Shown here piece by piece: positions 35,442 to 49,100 of a stretch of DNA of 64,000 nt (positions are counted from its first letter, which is position 1; each line of letters opens with the position of its first letter). The notes beneath the pieces were generated by a model. That model had not been told where the DNA came from. It searched no databases and was given only the letters and a program-made list of their open reading frames with translations. Made by a program: the position numbers and the translations under genes. The stretch is from positions 47,895,964 through 47,959,963 of the forward strand of contig NC_134015.1 of assembly GCF_040712315.1 (NCBI RefSeq). The letters are read 5' to 3'. This DNA comes from Castanea sativa. Lineage: Eukaryota; Streptophyta; Magnoliopsida; Fagales; Fagaceae.

Positions 35442-36101
35442 TGTATATTTGTGAAATTTTCTTTTTCTTTTGCTGAATTGAATTTGTGAATAATTGAACT
35501 GAGGATGGGATTGGGAGGGTTAGATTTATATCTCAGAATGGAATTTTGGTGAGAATAGATGGTGTGGAGAAGATAGAAATTTGGTTGTGAAGTTTTGTTA
35601 CAAATTTGGTTTGAAGTGGTTTGTGTGGCTTGGCGCATACAATGGTATTTTTCTTATTATTCGTTACTGGTTAGTTCGTTTAGGTGTTGTAGGGTGCATG
35701 GTCGTTTAGGATCGGATATTTTTATGCAGGGTTTGCTGTTTTTAACAATTAAAGTAAGTCAAGTGATCCCACTTTGACTCTGGTCCATTGAGCAAACAAA
35801 CCTTTGAACAAGCCATAAGCCTGACAAGAGTCACACATTAGGGGTGAGACACCTTTCAAATTTTCCAACTGGTTAGAAATAAGTTAGGATTTATCTAACA
35901 TGATTTTCACATAACTCATCACTAGCTACATTTTTTTCACATATCAATCATAAATTTTTTATGTTTTAATTATAATAAATATGGTAGAAAGAATTTATAT
36001 AAGTTTTGTGAGAGAATAGACAATATCATTGAAGTACAAAACTTTTGACTATACCAATTATAATGTTTTAGTTAAATAAATAAGAAAAAAAGTTTAGCTA
36101 T

Positions 36102-36102
<1 letters not shown>

Positions 36103-36160
<58 letters not shown>
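36103..36160. repeat. (CT)n microsatellite, about 29 units
   Basis: An uninterrupted CT run of about 58 bases. Confidence 0.97.
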
Positions 36161-36162
<2 letters not shown>

Positions 36163-37669
36163 ATTTTTAGGCTTAATTAACAAATGTTCTTAGGACACAA
36201 GTAAATATAAGTTTAATGCATATTTTATCCCACTTTTATAGGTCACCACAGAGTCCATTTTCATAAAAAATAGATAATTAGTACATAAATACTATTCTTT
36301 TCCTTTTTCTCAAACTTAGTTTAAAAATAAATTTCTCTGTTTAAACTTCTCATGGAGAACAACAAAAGTCACAATTCCATTAAAAATATATATATTACAA
36401 AATTAGCAGGGCTGCTGCTTCCATGGCTCTAGCTCTAACAAGTTGATTAAGGTTGACGCAAAGCTCGGCAGTATGAAATTTTTCTACCACGTATACCAAA
36501 GATCGACGACAATGTGGAAAGGTGCGACTTGCCAAGCAACAAATCTTTGCTCAGCTTTCCTCCTCAAAATCAAAATCAACTTCAGCCAAGGGAAAGGGGA
36601 GAGAGTTTGTTATGTGTCACAAATGGATTAAATCACAAAAAGCCATCATTTTTTTTTAAAGAAAAAACAACATGCAAAGTGAAAATTTTATTCCATGATA
36701 AGATTTTTGAGCCAGTCTTCTTATTCAATGTCAAGTTATAACTTGTAATAAAAAAGGCTTTATAAGATAAACATAACTTTGAAATTCAAAAGAACCCTAT
36801 ATTTACCTACTACAAGTAAGCTTGATTTAAAGCCTAAACTAATAATCTATATATCCTACCCTTATATATTTACTTTTCCTAATAACAAAAATGCAATATC
36901 AAAATGGTATGATTAAAGAGATAAGTAGAGTCACGTCACAAATTACTGTGCTGTGAATCCATTGGCATAGTGCCTGTAATCCAATGATAGTCAGAACAAT
37001 GCAATCATAAGGCATTAAAGGGACTGTCAATTGGTCTTGCACTTGCATAAAAAGAGCGGCAAAGTCACCTTTATTTCTGTTCCTTGAACGTCCAATTCAT
37101 TGGGTCCCTTGTTGAATTTTTGTACCAACTGCCAACCTATTATGAGTACAGTATCATTATAGTATCATTGCTCTCCAATCATCAACAAAAAATGATAAAC
37201 TCAAGCCGCTCATACCACTCTAGCAGAATCCTTTTTTGTTTGAAAAAAGAGAAAGGAATAAAGACAACAATTAGACGAGTGACCCCATTAAAGCAGATAA
37301 GCTTGAGCCTGGGGAAATGGTACATAATTAATTACACAAATCCCAATTTTGAACCACATGATCTATCTTCCTTTAAAAAATATCTGCAAAAAAGCCTAGA
37401 ATTCTTTTTTTTTTTTTTTATGGGAAGCCTAGAATTCTTCGCCCAATGAAAGAGAGGAGCACAAATTTTCATGTAAATAGAACGGTTCAAACCACTCTTA
37501 CACACAAATCTATGAAACCATCATTAATTTCGGATTTACATACCAAATACGAAACATGCGTATATGTTGCAATTCAAACAATCAAATTTTTTTTTTTTTT
37601 TTACTGTGATTTTTCAAAATTTGCAATAAGAGACTAATTACTGTTTATATTGGGTGAGCTTATGGAGGG

Positions 37670-37800
37670 ATAAAGCATTGATTTAGAAAATTCTTTTCAA
37701 AATACAAGTAGCAAGATTCGAACTAGGAAGCACATTCAGTCGAACCCAATTTAAGTAATTTGAGATCGAGAACCTAACTAACTCGGCCAACTCCTGACTT
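37670..37800 (-). mobile_element. Possible tRNA-derived SINE remnant
   Basis: Reversed, it starts GTCAGGAGTTGGCCGAGTTA, similar to the 5' part of Leu/Ser tRNA with an A box. About 70 bases on it has TAGTTCGAATCTTGC, similar to a B box. No target duplication or A-tail was found. It may be a decayed SINE or chance. Confidence 0.35.
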
Positions 37801-38306
37801 AACAATCAAAATCAATTGAGCTCAGCCACTTGACCCAACAAATAAACCGTATATGAATAATGAATACACAATAACATCGATTTGTATGCATGAGTTTCAA
37901 TGGAGATCATCCCACTCCAATGATTAAAGAGAGAGAGCTAAGTAAAATAATTGCTTTTCTTTCATGGGGGCCTTGAGAGCTAAAAGTGTGCTGTTCAAAG
38001 GAGCCAAAATCTTACTTTCTCTCCATACAAAGCAACGGCAGTACCGAATCTCCCGCAGTAATCAACACAAGGAATATCTTTATTAGTCTCTTTATTAAAG
38101 AAAGTTCCTCCTTTATTGAATTCAAAACCCCCCACATATTTGAATGGATCAACCCAATTATACATAACCCTTTCACACAGCAATCTAATTGCTTGTTTCA
38201 TGAGTAAACCAAAAAACAACCTTTGTCTGCACTCAAAGCACAAGAGCTGCAGACTAATACTAAAACCAAACCCATCCCCTTTCTCTTCTCTCATCTAAGC
38301 CTAAAG

Positions 38307-38780
38307 ATGTCTTTGCAACAACCCCAGCAGCAACAACCCCAGCAGCAACAACTCCCTCAGCCACAACAACAGCCAGTTCTGGTTTACCCCAACACTGTCA
38401 CTGGGGAACCACCTTCACACCATTCAAATGGGTCGTTTGGGACAGTTTTTATTGTCCTTGCTGTGATCATTGTTGTATCAGCTATAGCTTGCTTTCTTGG
38501 CAGGCTCTGCAACCGGCGTTACAACAAACAAAAACCAGCAAAGCAAAACCACAACTTTCGTCCCAAAGATAATGGGGACATTGAGTTTGGGTTTGGTAAG
38601 AAGAAAGTTCCAACAGGCAAACCATCTGGAAATGGAGGAAGCAGAGGGCACAGGCCATTTGAAAATGGTGATAATAGCAGAGGGCATAGGCCATCCGAAA
38701 ATGGTGATCATCACCATCACAACAGAGGTGAAATGAGGCCAGGTGGTGATCATGAAGGACAGCCCAGAGCCGCTGCATGA
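38307..38780 (+). CDS. Small single-pass membrane protein of unknown function
   Basis: Intronless, 157 residues from the ATG at 38307. An earlier in-frame ATG at 38223 would add 28 residues, but the second start gives the compact MSLQQPQQQQ end, and the extension looks like translated leader. Residues 1-25 are Gln/Pro-rich. The stretch VLVYPNTVTGEPPSHHSNGS precedes a membrane span (FGTVFIVLAVIIVVSAIACF, about residues 47-66). A Cys/Arg-rich juxtamembrane (GRLCNRRYNKQK) and a hydrophilic tail with repeats of RGHRP[FS]ENGD and a His cluster follow. I recall plant proteins with the same YPNTVTG, span and RLCNRRY core; none has a function I can name. N-terminus is probably outside, tail in the cytosol. 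Confidence 0.85.
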   Translation: MSLQQPQQQQPQQQQLPQPQQQPVLVYPNTVTGEPPSHHSNGSFGTVFIVLAVIIVVSAIACFLGRLCNRRYNKQKPAKQNHNFRPKDNGDIEFGFGKKKVPTGKPSGNGGSRGHRPFENGDNSRGHRPSENGDHHHHNRGEMRPGGDHEGQPRAAA

Positions 38781-41429
38781 TGATGGTATAGAAAATCAAA
38801 GATCAGGAGCTTCCATATGATATAGTTATGTACCTGGCTCACATTTCTATCAAAATCCTTCTGTTTTTTTTTTTTTTTTTTTTTTAATTTTCTTCTGTAT
38901 TTTCGCATCCCCAGTCTCCACCCACAAGGGCCACAACTTGGAATATGTAATTACATATGGTGGTGTTGTGACATGCAAATGCAATAGTTTTAATTAGCAA
39001 AGGTGTTTGAGCTGAACAATCAAGAAATATATATCTACCTTAGAATATATATATATATAGTTACAATAAAAGGATTCAAATCCTAATCCGCTTGATAAAA
39101 AAATAGTCGTCTTCGATAGCTCTTGACTCAGATTGTGCACCTTTCACAATAAATTTTTTTTATTACAATTAAACTCAGTCCTCTTACAATTAATCATACA
39201 AACTTAAGGTTTGGATCGAACGAAATTGTTAAGATTCTGTCCAAATTCTTTTTAACAATTCAATTTTAATTCAAATTTTTGGGTCAAAATGGGACAATTG
39301 AAATGTTTTGTAGAACTAAATTGTCACATGGCAAAACTACAAGGGAAGAGTTTAATTGAAGGTTTGTCCACAAAAGACAAAACATAATATATTAATTTGG
39401 ATGGAACCTAATGATTATATTTTAATCTAAACTTAGGGGATCAAATGTAAAAATTAAATTTTTTTTAATAAAATTGTGATTAAACCAAACCATAAGAGTA
39501 AATTGTAATTTACTTTTTTGAAAAAAAAAAAGTTTGGAAAAATTGTCTAAAATCTTCTAACATCACCCAATAAATTATCCAATACTTACAAAATTAACCT
39601 TTCAAGGTACTTACTAGATGGTATGCAACTGTCATTGTAGTTCATCAAATGACTTGTCCAATTCGTATATATTTATTTAGGAATGTACATCAGTCGAGTT
39701 GGAAACCAACAAATGACACCAAATACAAAAAGTAATATAAAGTTTCTAATAATCTGGCTAGACATACAATAAATGTCCCAAATTCTTAGTGTGAATGGAA
39801 AATATTTCACTACAATTTTAACATGTAATTCAAGCTGATATAGCCATTTTTCTTCATAAAATTCTTAGTCTTTTCCTCTAAAAAAAAAGTTTCAAACAAA
39901 AAAATACAAATAGTAAGTGGCCATATAAATATATTACACCTGTATATGTAGGCCTTGTCATAGATCCAAATTCTGATAAATACGGCCCAACCCAACTGAC
40001 AAGCTCTACTAAGCCCATGGAGGGCAGTGCCACGTTGAAGCTATAGCCCTCAATCTTTTTTGAAATGGTTTAAATTTTTTAGAATATAGTAAAGTTATGA
40101 ACTATTTTACAAATCGTTGATATTGCTATTGGTTATTTAGTAAATAAAAAATGATGTTAGTGATAGATTCATAAAAATTAATAAGATTGCTACATCAATA
40201 ATTTTATATAAATATTATAAAATAATTTGTGATTGTAAAATTACTCAAATTTTCTTTGACCCTCTCAAATCTATATATTTTGTAATTAATTCATAAATAC
40301 TTTCTTTTCTAAATGAACCCTCTAATTCTACAGCTTCTGGTCTAATGGGCTCGTAAACATTAGGAAAAACGATATTATTGAACCAAACAAAGCAGCAAAC
40401 AATAAAACCAAAATCAACTAAAGCACCTATACTGCTTTAAGCTTATGATTCTACAATCCTATTTCGCTATTAAGCTTAACCTTCAAGGTCAAGCAAAATA
40501 ATTTGTGACACATTCAACTCAACTCCTTTTCTTTTCTTTTCTTTTCTTTTTTCTCTGTTTATTATTCTTATGGATTTTAAAATCTTCATGCATTGTGTGC
40601 AAAATGTCTGCATTTTTCCATGATTGTCGTGTAGCTAACTACGGCCTTTCATTATTGTACCGTTTAGGAACAATACAGAATTGTACCTGTTCTGGTGAAA
40701 CAGAGGCACAGAGCCAAACCGTGTAATTTTCCATTTTCTGAAATCCTTGTCCTACAAGCATACATGCCACTTTTTGTTTCTTTTGTTGGATATAAACGTA
40801 CCACTTATTTGAAACTTGTGAAGAAAGTATTAGTATTTGTATTTATTATTATTAATAACAGACTTATTATGTTTTGTAATTTTAAACTACAAAATGATGT
40901 TTGGTTTTAGAGTGTTGCTGTTTCATTTACAATACTTTAATAGGCTTGTAGCGATGTCTATATTAACTTTGTCATTTAATTTCTTTTTTAAGTGTAAATG
41001 AAGGCCTTTTTTTTTTTTTTTTATAACTGTAAATGAAGGATTTGATTCTGAATCAAAGCCCACGTAAAGGAATACCATTAGTAGATCACATAGGTTAATA
41101 TCTGATTGGTAAATTGGGATAATTGACAAGTAATCTTATTCTTAAATGTCATTTCTTTGTCAAAAACCCAACTTAACAGTCGTAAAGCACCAAATAGCAC
41201 TGCATGAATTCAATTGGGAATTACCATAATTTTGTTTTTCCTTCAATAATCTAAGATCAAAGACCTCACTTATTGAACATGAATGCAGATTAAACTATAC
41301 TCATTTATTAAACTAAGGAGCCAATTAAATTTTCACCACAATTAACCACACAACCCTCTCCATTTAATTGAAAATTGAAAGAGTCAATTTCATGATTGAG
41401 AATCTTATTTATAGGGTGTACATTTTTTC
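38781..41429. other. Intergenic stretch, no gene seen
   Basis: AT-rich DNA with a T22-type run at 38864-38885 and a short AT microsatellite near 39044-39059. No transposon ends or RNA genes were recognised. The first 150 bp is the 3' end of the membrane protein gene. Confidence 0.5.
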
Positions 41430-41977
41430 CCGCAAAAGATTACAGATTAAAACTAAACTAGAACAAAAATCTTAGGGCAAAGCTTGTTTAGGTACATCCC
41501 ATTGAAGTTATCCTCAAAAACAGAAAGCAAGTCTACAAGCAGACTGTCAAAAATAACAAAATCTAAATTATGGATCGAACCCATTTTAGCATGCTTGTCA
41601 GCACAGCGATTCACTTCACAGTAGCAATGACTAAACTAGACTTGAGGAAGATTTGAAATCAGCTGCCTGCAATCACCCAAGATAGGAGACACAATGTTAT
41701 TTACATAATTAGGATTGGCCAAGACATCTATAATAACTTTAGCATCCAGTTCAATCTCAACACAATCAAAGTTATAGTTGCTGCAAATGAGAAGTCCATC
41801 TCTTAGGCCCCAAAGCTCAGCAATAAAGCTATTGGTGATCTCAATTTTTCTAGCGAACCCTTTAATCCAGTGAACATTATTTAAAATGAAGATGGTTTTG
41901 ATTCTTAAAAATATATATACCCATAAAGAGAATGGTGTACATGCTTCAAAAATGGTCAGCTTGCATTCATTTTCCAA
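41430..41977 (-). pseudogene. LINE-type RNase H (RVT_3) fragment
   Basis: The minus strand reads ITNSFIAELWGLRDGLLICS, where the Glu-Leu-Trp-Gly-Leu is the conserved helix of RNase H in plant non-LTR elements. It continues with VEIELDAKVIIDVLANP (catalytic Asp) and CRQLISNLPQV. After a TAG it goes on with CYCEVNRCADKHAKMG, the usual end of the domain (VxREANxxADxLA). The upstream reverse transcriptase is missing; the frame before about 41880 is unrelated. This is a 5'-truncated, dead insertion. Confidence 0.75.
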
Positions 41978-42382
41978 ATAATAAAGAATGAAATAATGAT
42001 TATGTGCTGTTATGGGTTGCTTTCACAGGAGCTTTTGAACCATTCGATGGTTATTTTTTATACCAACTCTAGTAATCGGTCAAAAAACACGCACACACAT
42101 TCACTCTCTCTCTCTCTTTCTCTCTCTCTTCTGGCATCAGATTCCCACTGTCACGGATTTGCAACTGACTACTATGATACCCTCCCATATGAAAAAGTGT
42201 TGGAATTGTCGCGTACCATTTTATCTCAAGTTTGGAGACTTATATTATAAAGGGAGACATATAATAAAAGTTAACAGCTCCTTTGTACTCATATAAATGA
42301 AAGAAAGAAAGGCTTTTAACAGTCATTATAATACTCTACTAGTACTCTTAGCAAACTCACAAACGAACCAAAATTGTTGTAA
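41978..42382 (+). promoter_or_regulatory. Promoter region of the bHLH gene
   Basis: It contains a CT-rich tract (42103-42131) and a TATA-like TTATATTATAAAG at 42239-42251, about 130 bp before the start codon. Assignment is by position only. Confidence 0.5.
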
Positions 42383-44785
42383 ATGGAGGAGACAATGACG
42401 GGTTTGGAGAGAACAGTGGAGTGGCTGAGACCCTTTGTTCAGACAAAGACTTGGGACTATTGTGTTGTTTGGAAACTAGGAGATGATCCCTCTAGGTAGT
42501 ATTACTATTATCATGTTGTTTTACATTGACAAACATTTTCAACTAGACCCAACATCAGATTTTGACACTCTTTGCTCTCTTTTTTTTTTTTTTGGTGGTC
42601 ATTGATTATTGTAGGTTTATTGAGTGGATGGGTTGCTGCTGTAGTGGTGGTTATGGATTTGTTGCTAAAGAGGAAAGAGGGGTGGAGCACCATTTGAGTC
42701 CTCTTTGCAAAGATGGTCACAGTCAGCATCCCATAAGCACAAAGGCTTGTGAAGCTCTTGCTCAACTTCCTTCTTCTATGCCACTCTATTCTGGGTACAA
42801 CTCTCTCTCTCTCTCTCTCTCAAAACCTTGACCTTTCATTCTGTAAATACATGATAAAGATACACTGATATGGAATACTGGAACCAGGGTTCATGGTGAG
42901 GTTGTCATATCAACCCAACCCAGGTGGATTTGCAATGCCAATGCCTTGGATTCAGATATTTCTAACGTGGGTACACCAATGTCTCTCTCTCTCTCTGATT
43001 TTTCCTTCAGATAACATACTAATGAAACCAAAAAGAAAGTACATACTCCGTCCTATGGATTAAACAGTTTGATTTTCCAAGAAATAAAATGTTCAAAGAG
43101 TAGGCTTTTGCTTCCTCAGGTCCCAAACACAATAACTGAATTTTTTTTTTTTTACCAAATGTTTTCTTAGCAACCAAAAGGAGCTTTAGGCCATTGATAT
43201 AGACTTGAGGCTAATCACATATTCCAGGCTCTAGGCTCTAACATATATTTTTCCCTAAGTGTCCCTCATCAAGTAGTTGATGATATGCTTGAAAATTTGA
43301 CCACACTACCAAGACATAGAAAACATGGAACATCCCACAGATTTGTTACATCATAGTTGGCCATATCTGAAAGGATCATTATGGATTGAGACAGACCATT
43401 AGAAAACATAGAGGTGATACTTGCTACTAAACTAATAATAAAAGTTTATTTTGACAGGACACACTCGGAACCCGAGTTCTGATCCCAGTTGTTGGTGGTC
43501 TTATTGAGCTCTTTGTCGCAAAGCATGTAAGATTTGCTTTGTGCTTAATTTAATTTTAGCATTATAATTGAGATATTCTCTTCCAGTATATAAATATATA
43601 ATTCTTCTTTTCAGATACCAAAAGATCAAAAGACCATAGAGTTCATTACAGCTCAGTTTAACGTCTCTTTGGACCAAGACCCCAAGAGTGTCTGGAACTC
43701 TGCCAATGTGAAACTCAGTGAACATCATCTTGCTCTATTGCCTGAAGAGTACTTACAACATTGGCCTGGAATACAAGCTCTTTCTTCATTAACCCAGTTC
43801 AGCTCCTATCCTAGTGTTGAGGGATCATCTAGTGGATCCAATCGTTCCTGTGGACGTCCATTTGACTTAAATTGTGGTTATATACCTCCGCATGGTTCTA
43901 TGAATCAGTCAATTGGAAAATCTTCTGGCTCTAAAAAGCCTGAGTACAATGTGAGTTCATTGAAGACAAAATTGGCATTAAATTGTGGCAATGTGGTAGA
44001 AAAAGAGAAAGAAAAAGTTATCCAGGAACCAAAAACAAAAAAGTTCCATTCAAAGAATCTCGCCACAGAGAGGAAAAGAAGGCACAGGATTACAGATGGG
44101 CTCTTCACTCTACGTGCTTTAGTCCCAAAGATAACCAAGGTTAAGATAATAAATACTAATGAAATAATATAATAGTGAATTGGTCTCCTTTTTTCCACCC
44201 AATGTGGATGTGTCTCTCTGTATTTATTCAGCTTTTATTCTTTCATTTAATGAATTTCTAGATGGATAGAGCTGCGATTGTTGGAGATGCAATTGAATAT
44301 ATACAAGAGTTGCAGAAGGAGGTTAAGCAACTTAACAATGAGCTCAGGGAAATGGAAGAAGAGGACTGTGAAAAGAATAAAGCAGAGTTGAAGATCTTAA
44401 AACCAAACAGAACAAATGGTGGCACCACATGTTTTGCTCCTACTGAGCAAAAACCAGAATCATCTAGCCTTGGAGAAAAGAAGGAAACAGAGGTATGTAG
44501 TGCTAGCATAACCTTTAGCTGTCACTTCCAATGTCTGTGTTCAGTTTATTATTGCAACATGCCTCAACACCTTTGGCATAAACCTTTTCTTAGGTGCAAG
44601 TGGAAGTGAGCCAGATAGGCCAAAGAGACTTCCTGATTAAGATCATCTGTGAGCAGAAGCGGGGTGGGTTTGCAAGGTTCATGGAGGCTATAGATTCCTT
44701 AGGACTCCAAGTAGCCGATGCCAATGTGACCACATTCTGTGGCAAGGTCTTGAACATTCTCAAAGTTGAGGTAAGATTCAAGTAA
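42383..44785 (+). CDS. bHLH90-like: bHLH transcription factor, bHLH90/AMS-like
   Basis: Exons 42383-42495, 42615-42794, 42888-42966, 43458-43526, 43615-44139, 44262-44492 and 44594-44770 keep frame throughout and give 458 residues. The N-terminal bHLH-MYC_N part has WDYCVVWKLGDDPSRFIEWM, then CCCSGG and TRVLIPVVGGLIELFVAKHI. A Ser-rich middle follows. The basic region KNLATERKRRHRITDGLFTL then has the H-E-R contact residues replaced in part (A-E-R), and helix two is MDRAAIVGDAIEYIQELQKE. An ACT-like end has VEVSQIGQRDFLIKII and GGFARFMEAIDSLGLQV. Relatives carry a short final exon after KVLNILKVE; none was found up to 46 kb. Reading through the donor adds VRFK and a stop at 44785. It should act as a nuclear DNA-binding dimer; AMS itself works in tapetum development. 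Confidence 0.88.
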
Positions 44786-45020
44786 AGAGATATCAAAACA
44801 GGTTTAGGTGATGCGAAAGTAATGGTTTATTGCTAAAATTCCTTGGGATGTTTGGAGCTCAATGGGAAATATAATAACTGCATTTTGCCTTTACATAGCA
44901 TCAGCCAGTCCTTATTGATTTACATAACACTGAAAGAGCCAGCTTGTAAGGGAATACCATCATAACCAAAACCATTAAAAAAAAAATAATAATAATAATA
45001 ATAATAATATAATAATAATA

Positions 45021-45060
<40 letters not shown>

Positions 45061-46146
45061 AACAAGTCAATAAATTTATTTATTTATTTTAAGTAAAACA
45101 ACAATGTATTCATATTGAATCCTGCTTAAAATTGCATAACACATCCATTTCTCCTTTTGCATGATTGTTCATTGGATCATCTGTCTGATACAGAATAACA
45201 TTGTATATTGCCCAGGCAAACACGGACATTAAGCCGAAGAAGTTGAGGGATGCTTTGTTCGAGCTAGTAGGCTGTAGACTATCACAATAGAAGGAAGATA
45301 GAATGTGTGGTATTGATTTCAGAAAGTAAAGGGTATGACAAAGTTTTGACACCTCTAACCATATAGTATCACTCAATATTGCATGATCATTGATACATCA
45401 ACTTTGAAATCCAATTTAGTAAAGTAGATATTGAAAATATGAAAGTAGAAAAGGGTAAAATTGCAGCTTTCTAATTTTGTAGTTTTTCTTCATGTTGGTT
45501 TATGATAGATGGAGCTCATCAAGTGTGTCTTGTACGTAACTTTCTTACCTCTTGCTTCATTTGCGAGACATTTAGGCATACTACTTTTGAATTTGAGAAT
45601 TTTTCCCTCCTGCGTTGCCTTTCATTTCTTCTCAAGCGAATAACTTGATTATTTTGCAAAAGAAACTACCAGCATGTTGCAACTTCTACAGTTCATATAT
45701 TAAGATACAGGTAATTTCTTCTGGCAAAAATAGTAGAAAAACATGATGATGATAATAATAGTAAATGATATGCATTCAATATAGAAAACACTAAATCATT
45801 TCACCATGATAAAACGTTTATCACAATAAGTATTCACACAAAAATGAATGGTCTCGCCTCAATATCAAGACATTGTTGGTATTAAAATTTACCTTCAGAG
45901 TATTACTCTCAGTTTAAGCTTCCCCTACTCTGCAAATACTTGGAGGGACTAAGTGATATACCAGGATTCACCAGAAAAGGAAAAAGGGGAAAAAAAGAAT
46001 AAGAAAAAAAAAAAAAAAAAAAAGCTTTACACACTACTTAAGTCAGATTAAATTAAACAAAGGCCTCTCTTGCAGATATTGCCTTTTCTAGTGCCCTATA
46101 TGGGTCAAATAATGTGCAGTAGAAAACCATTTGAAATCACATGTAG
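44786..46146. other. Region between the converging bHLH and PERK genes
   Basis: It holds 3' untranslated DNA of both genes and microsatellites, and A-runs at 46003-46023. The expected last exon of the bHLH gene was looked for here and not found. Confidence 0.55.
44986..45059. repeat. (AAT)n then (GA)n microsatellites
   Basis: AAT units at 44986-45022 with one slip, then GA units at about 45030-45058. Confidence 0.9.
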
Positions 46147-49100
46147 TTAAAACCGGCGGGCACTGCCTTCTCTTGTGCTGCCATATCGTTGCTCACCACT
46201 ACGTGCATTAAAGGCTCGAGTTTCTGATTCAGAACTTGAATATTCATCCTTAAGCCTTGGCATTTCTCTAGAATTGTATGGTCCACTGTACGGTCCACTG
46301 TACGCGTCAAGATCTGAGCTGTCACTGCCAAGTGCCATCCTCCTAAATCTCATAATTTCTTGATTGTATTGGCCAGAATCATATATTGTGCTCTGGCCAT
46401 ATTTCACCCCATTAGACAGATCAGACATTTCACCTTCACTGTCCAATGCTCTTACCACCTGAAATGGAGAGCCCAAATAGTTAATTGTAGTCAGAGAACT
46501 ACCACAAGAGCGTTGGAGATGGAAATAAGTTTTATAAGAAAAGACATACATTTTAGTCATAGAAGATTAGGAGTCAAACTGTATTAGAAATAGAAGAAAG
46601 GGTAAAGCTGATGTAGAACTAAACTTCTGTCATATAATCCCATTAAGCATATTTCTCTCTTAATGTTATATATAAATAAGAAGCATGAGATTGAACTGGC
46701 AGCAACAAAGAGATATCACAAGTGCTGTTTATTAGTATTACCTGCGCCATGCGGGGGCGTTTTGGAGCAGAATGCCTAATGCACGCAGCAGCTGCCTCGA
46801 TCATTCTGAACATTTCAACCTCCACATACTGCTTTTCAAGTCGTGGATCTACCAATTCACCAAAATCACCAGTTTCAAGGGCATGAATAAGGTGTGGACG
46901 AGCCTGACAACACATTTTTCAAAGGGAACAAAGTGAATCATAAGAAAATAATCACCAGCATCATTCTAACAGATTAAATGTAAGTACCCAAAAATAAATA
47001 AATTCTAAAAGAATATTTGATTCAGACCCTCCACTCTAGATACCAAGAGATGATATAGGAAATCATTACACTCAAGTATTTAGGACCTTTTGATCGCTTA
47101 TAAGGTCAAAGGGTCTTCATCTGTTGGACTTGGTCAAATGAAACATGGACTTGAAACAAATCCAAACTGACCATAAAGAGTAGCTCTGAGCCACATCAGC
47201 CTCATAATGCATAAATATGATATCAGGGAAGATTTTTAGCCTTTTTAGGCAGCAGTAGCTTTTGGTATGCCTAATATTGTCCTTCTTAAAGAAAAAGCCT
47301 TCACAAATTTGTTTTGATCACAGCATGTCAATATTCAGAAATCAGGATTGATCATCTCATACAGATTCAGAAGGGTTTTTTTTTTTTTTTTTTTTCAATG
47401 GGGGAAGGGGGAGGGGGTAGGTGGGTTGTAAGTGTAGATTCAGCAGGTTACAGAGAAAAATCCCGGGCTGTCGTCAAAACCAAACCCCTGGCAATGCTAA
47501 AAATTTATTATAATTTTTATTGATATACAGAACTGAATTGAAATTTTTGTACCAACTCTCAAATATGCATGTTACCAATTGCAATTGTAAGGGTGCAATA
47601 GGGGTGTATTAGACTAGGAAATTTGCATTCATTGAAAACAGAAGGCAATGGGAGACAAATGAGACACCTCCAAGGTATGCAAAAATATTTTACAAGAAAA
47701 CATACAAGGCATTAGGGAAGAATTTAATTTAGTCACTCCATTGTTTTTCTTGAGATATCCATGTGACAATACCAAAGTGCAAGAGAGATAGCTGACTTGG
47801 AAATACTTCTACTAGAATAAGCATACTTTATCATTTTCACATTTCTCAAATATGAAGTAATAATATTTGCCAAAGTTAAACTTCTTCCATATTTCAGGCC
47901 CCAGGGTCACCAACATTTGAAAGAAAACTAAAAGTAAGAGGACCACTGGAAAGAGTGTAAGTTAGAAAGTCCATCAGTCTTCTAAATAACTTGGAGAAGT
48001 ACAGTGATAATTCATACCCATTCAACCAAACTCTCATCTCCCAAAGGCTGCCTTGGGTCAACAGGTTTACGCCCAGTGATTAGCTCTAGAAGCACAACTC
48101 CAAATGAGAATACATCTGATCTGTCTGTTAATTTTCCACTCGATGCATATTCGGGTGCCAAGTACCTGACAGCCAAATTGAACATTGATTATGCATAGAC
48201 AAAACCAAGTTTTTAAAGTCCCTTTACTATTAACTGAATTAAGCCAAAAATTATCATGTAATGGATCCAAAATGGGAGTTTTCTCTTTTTAGATTCAAGT
48301 CTGTCCTCTATATCTCAACCAATCACTTCCTTGCCTTCTAAAGGAAGTGATAGATTGGATTGTTATAAATACCCATCCTGGCTAATTTCTATTTCTCAGA
48401 ATGTCATGGAGTGCCACTGGGCACTAACTGAAGGTCCTAAACCCCCCAACTCTGTTTCACATGACCACATATCATGACTGTTGGAGGTATTTGCCATTTT
48501 TAGTACTTCAAATAGCTTTCTCTGGAATTGTACTCATGAATTGTAGGAAGAAGAAGAAATGGAACAGACTCATAAAATGCTTCAACATTGTAAAAGTGCC
48601 AAGGTGTTCCAGACATTCAAACCTACCCAAATGTCCCCATGACTCGAGTGGATACATGAGTGTGAGTGTCATTTGCTAGTTTGGCAAGTCCAAAGTCTGC
48701 AACCTGTGCTCAAAGCAATTCTCAAATTAAAACCTGTTAGAGAAACATCATGGGTAGCATCAGAAGAGAAAAAAAAGTAAGCAAAGAGATCAAAACACAT
48801 GCCTGAGCCTCAAAAGCATCATCCAAAAGAATATTTGCTGACTTAATGTCTCTGTGAATAATTTTTGGATGGCCTAGAAACAAGTGACGGTGAGAAGAAA
48901 CAATCAGATAATATGGTTATCTAACAGTTAATTAAGCATTTGGACGGTTATATTAGATCGACAGGAGTTCATAAAAAAGTTAATATGACCTAAATTTTAC
49001 TGGTGACCTGCCTTTACATTGTGGAGGTGGGCAAGAAAGTTAGATTTCAATTCATTGAAAAACAAACTCGACTATGATCAGAGGCATATTCAAGCTTTGC

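Larger units (their letters stand above)
35442..38306. other. Intergenic stretch with promoter of the glucanase gene
   Basis: 2.9 kb without a recognisable gene. It holds the glucanase promoter at the left, a CT microsatellite, T-runs (37407-37418, 37589-37602) and one possible SINE, listed separately. The right 300 bp is the promoter and leader of the small membrane protein gene. Confidence 0.5.

Noticed and set aside
37986..38298. Small genes just upstream of the membrane protein
   Set aside because: No similarity or codon pattern; the region is better read as its leader and promoter.
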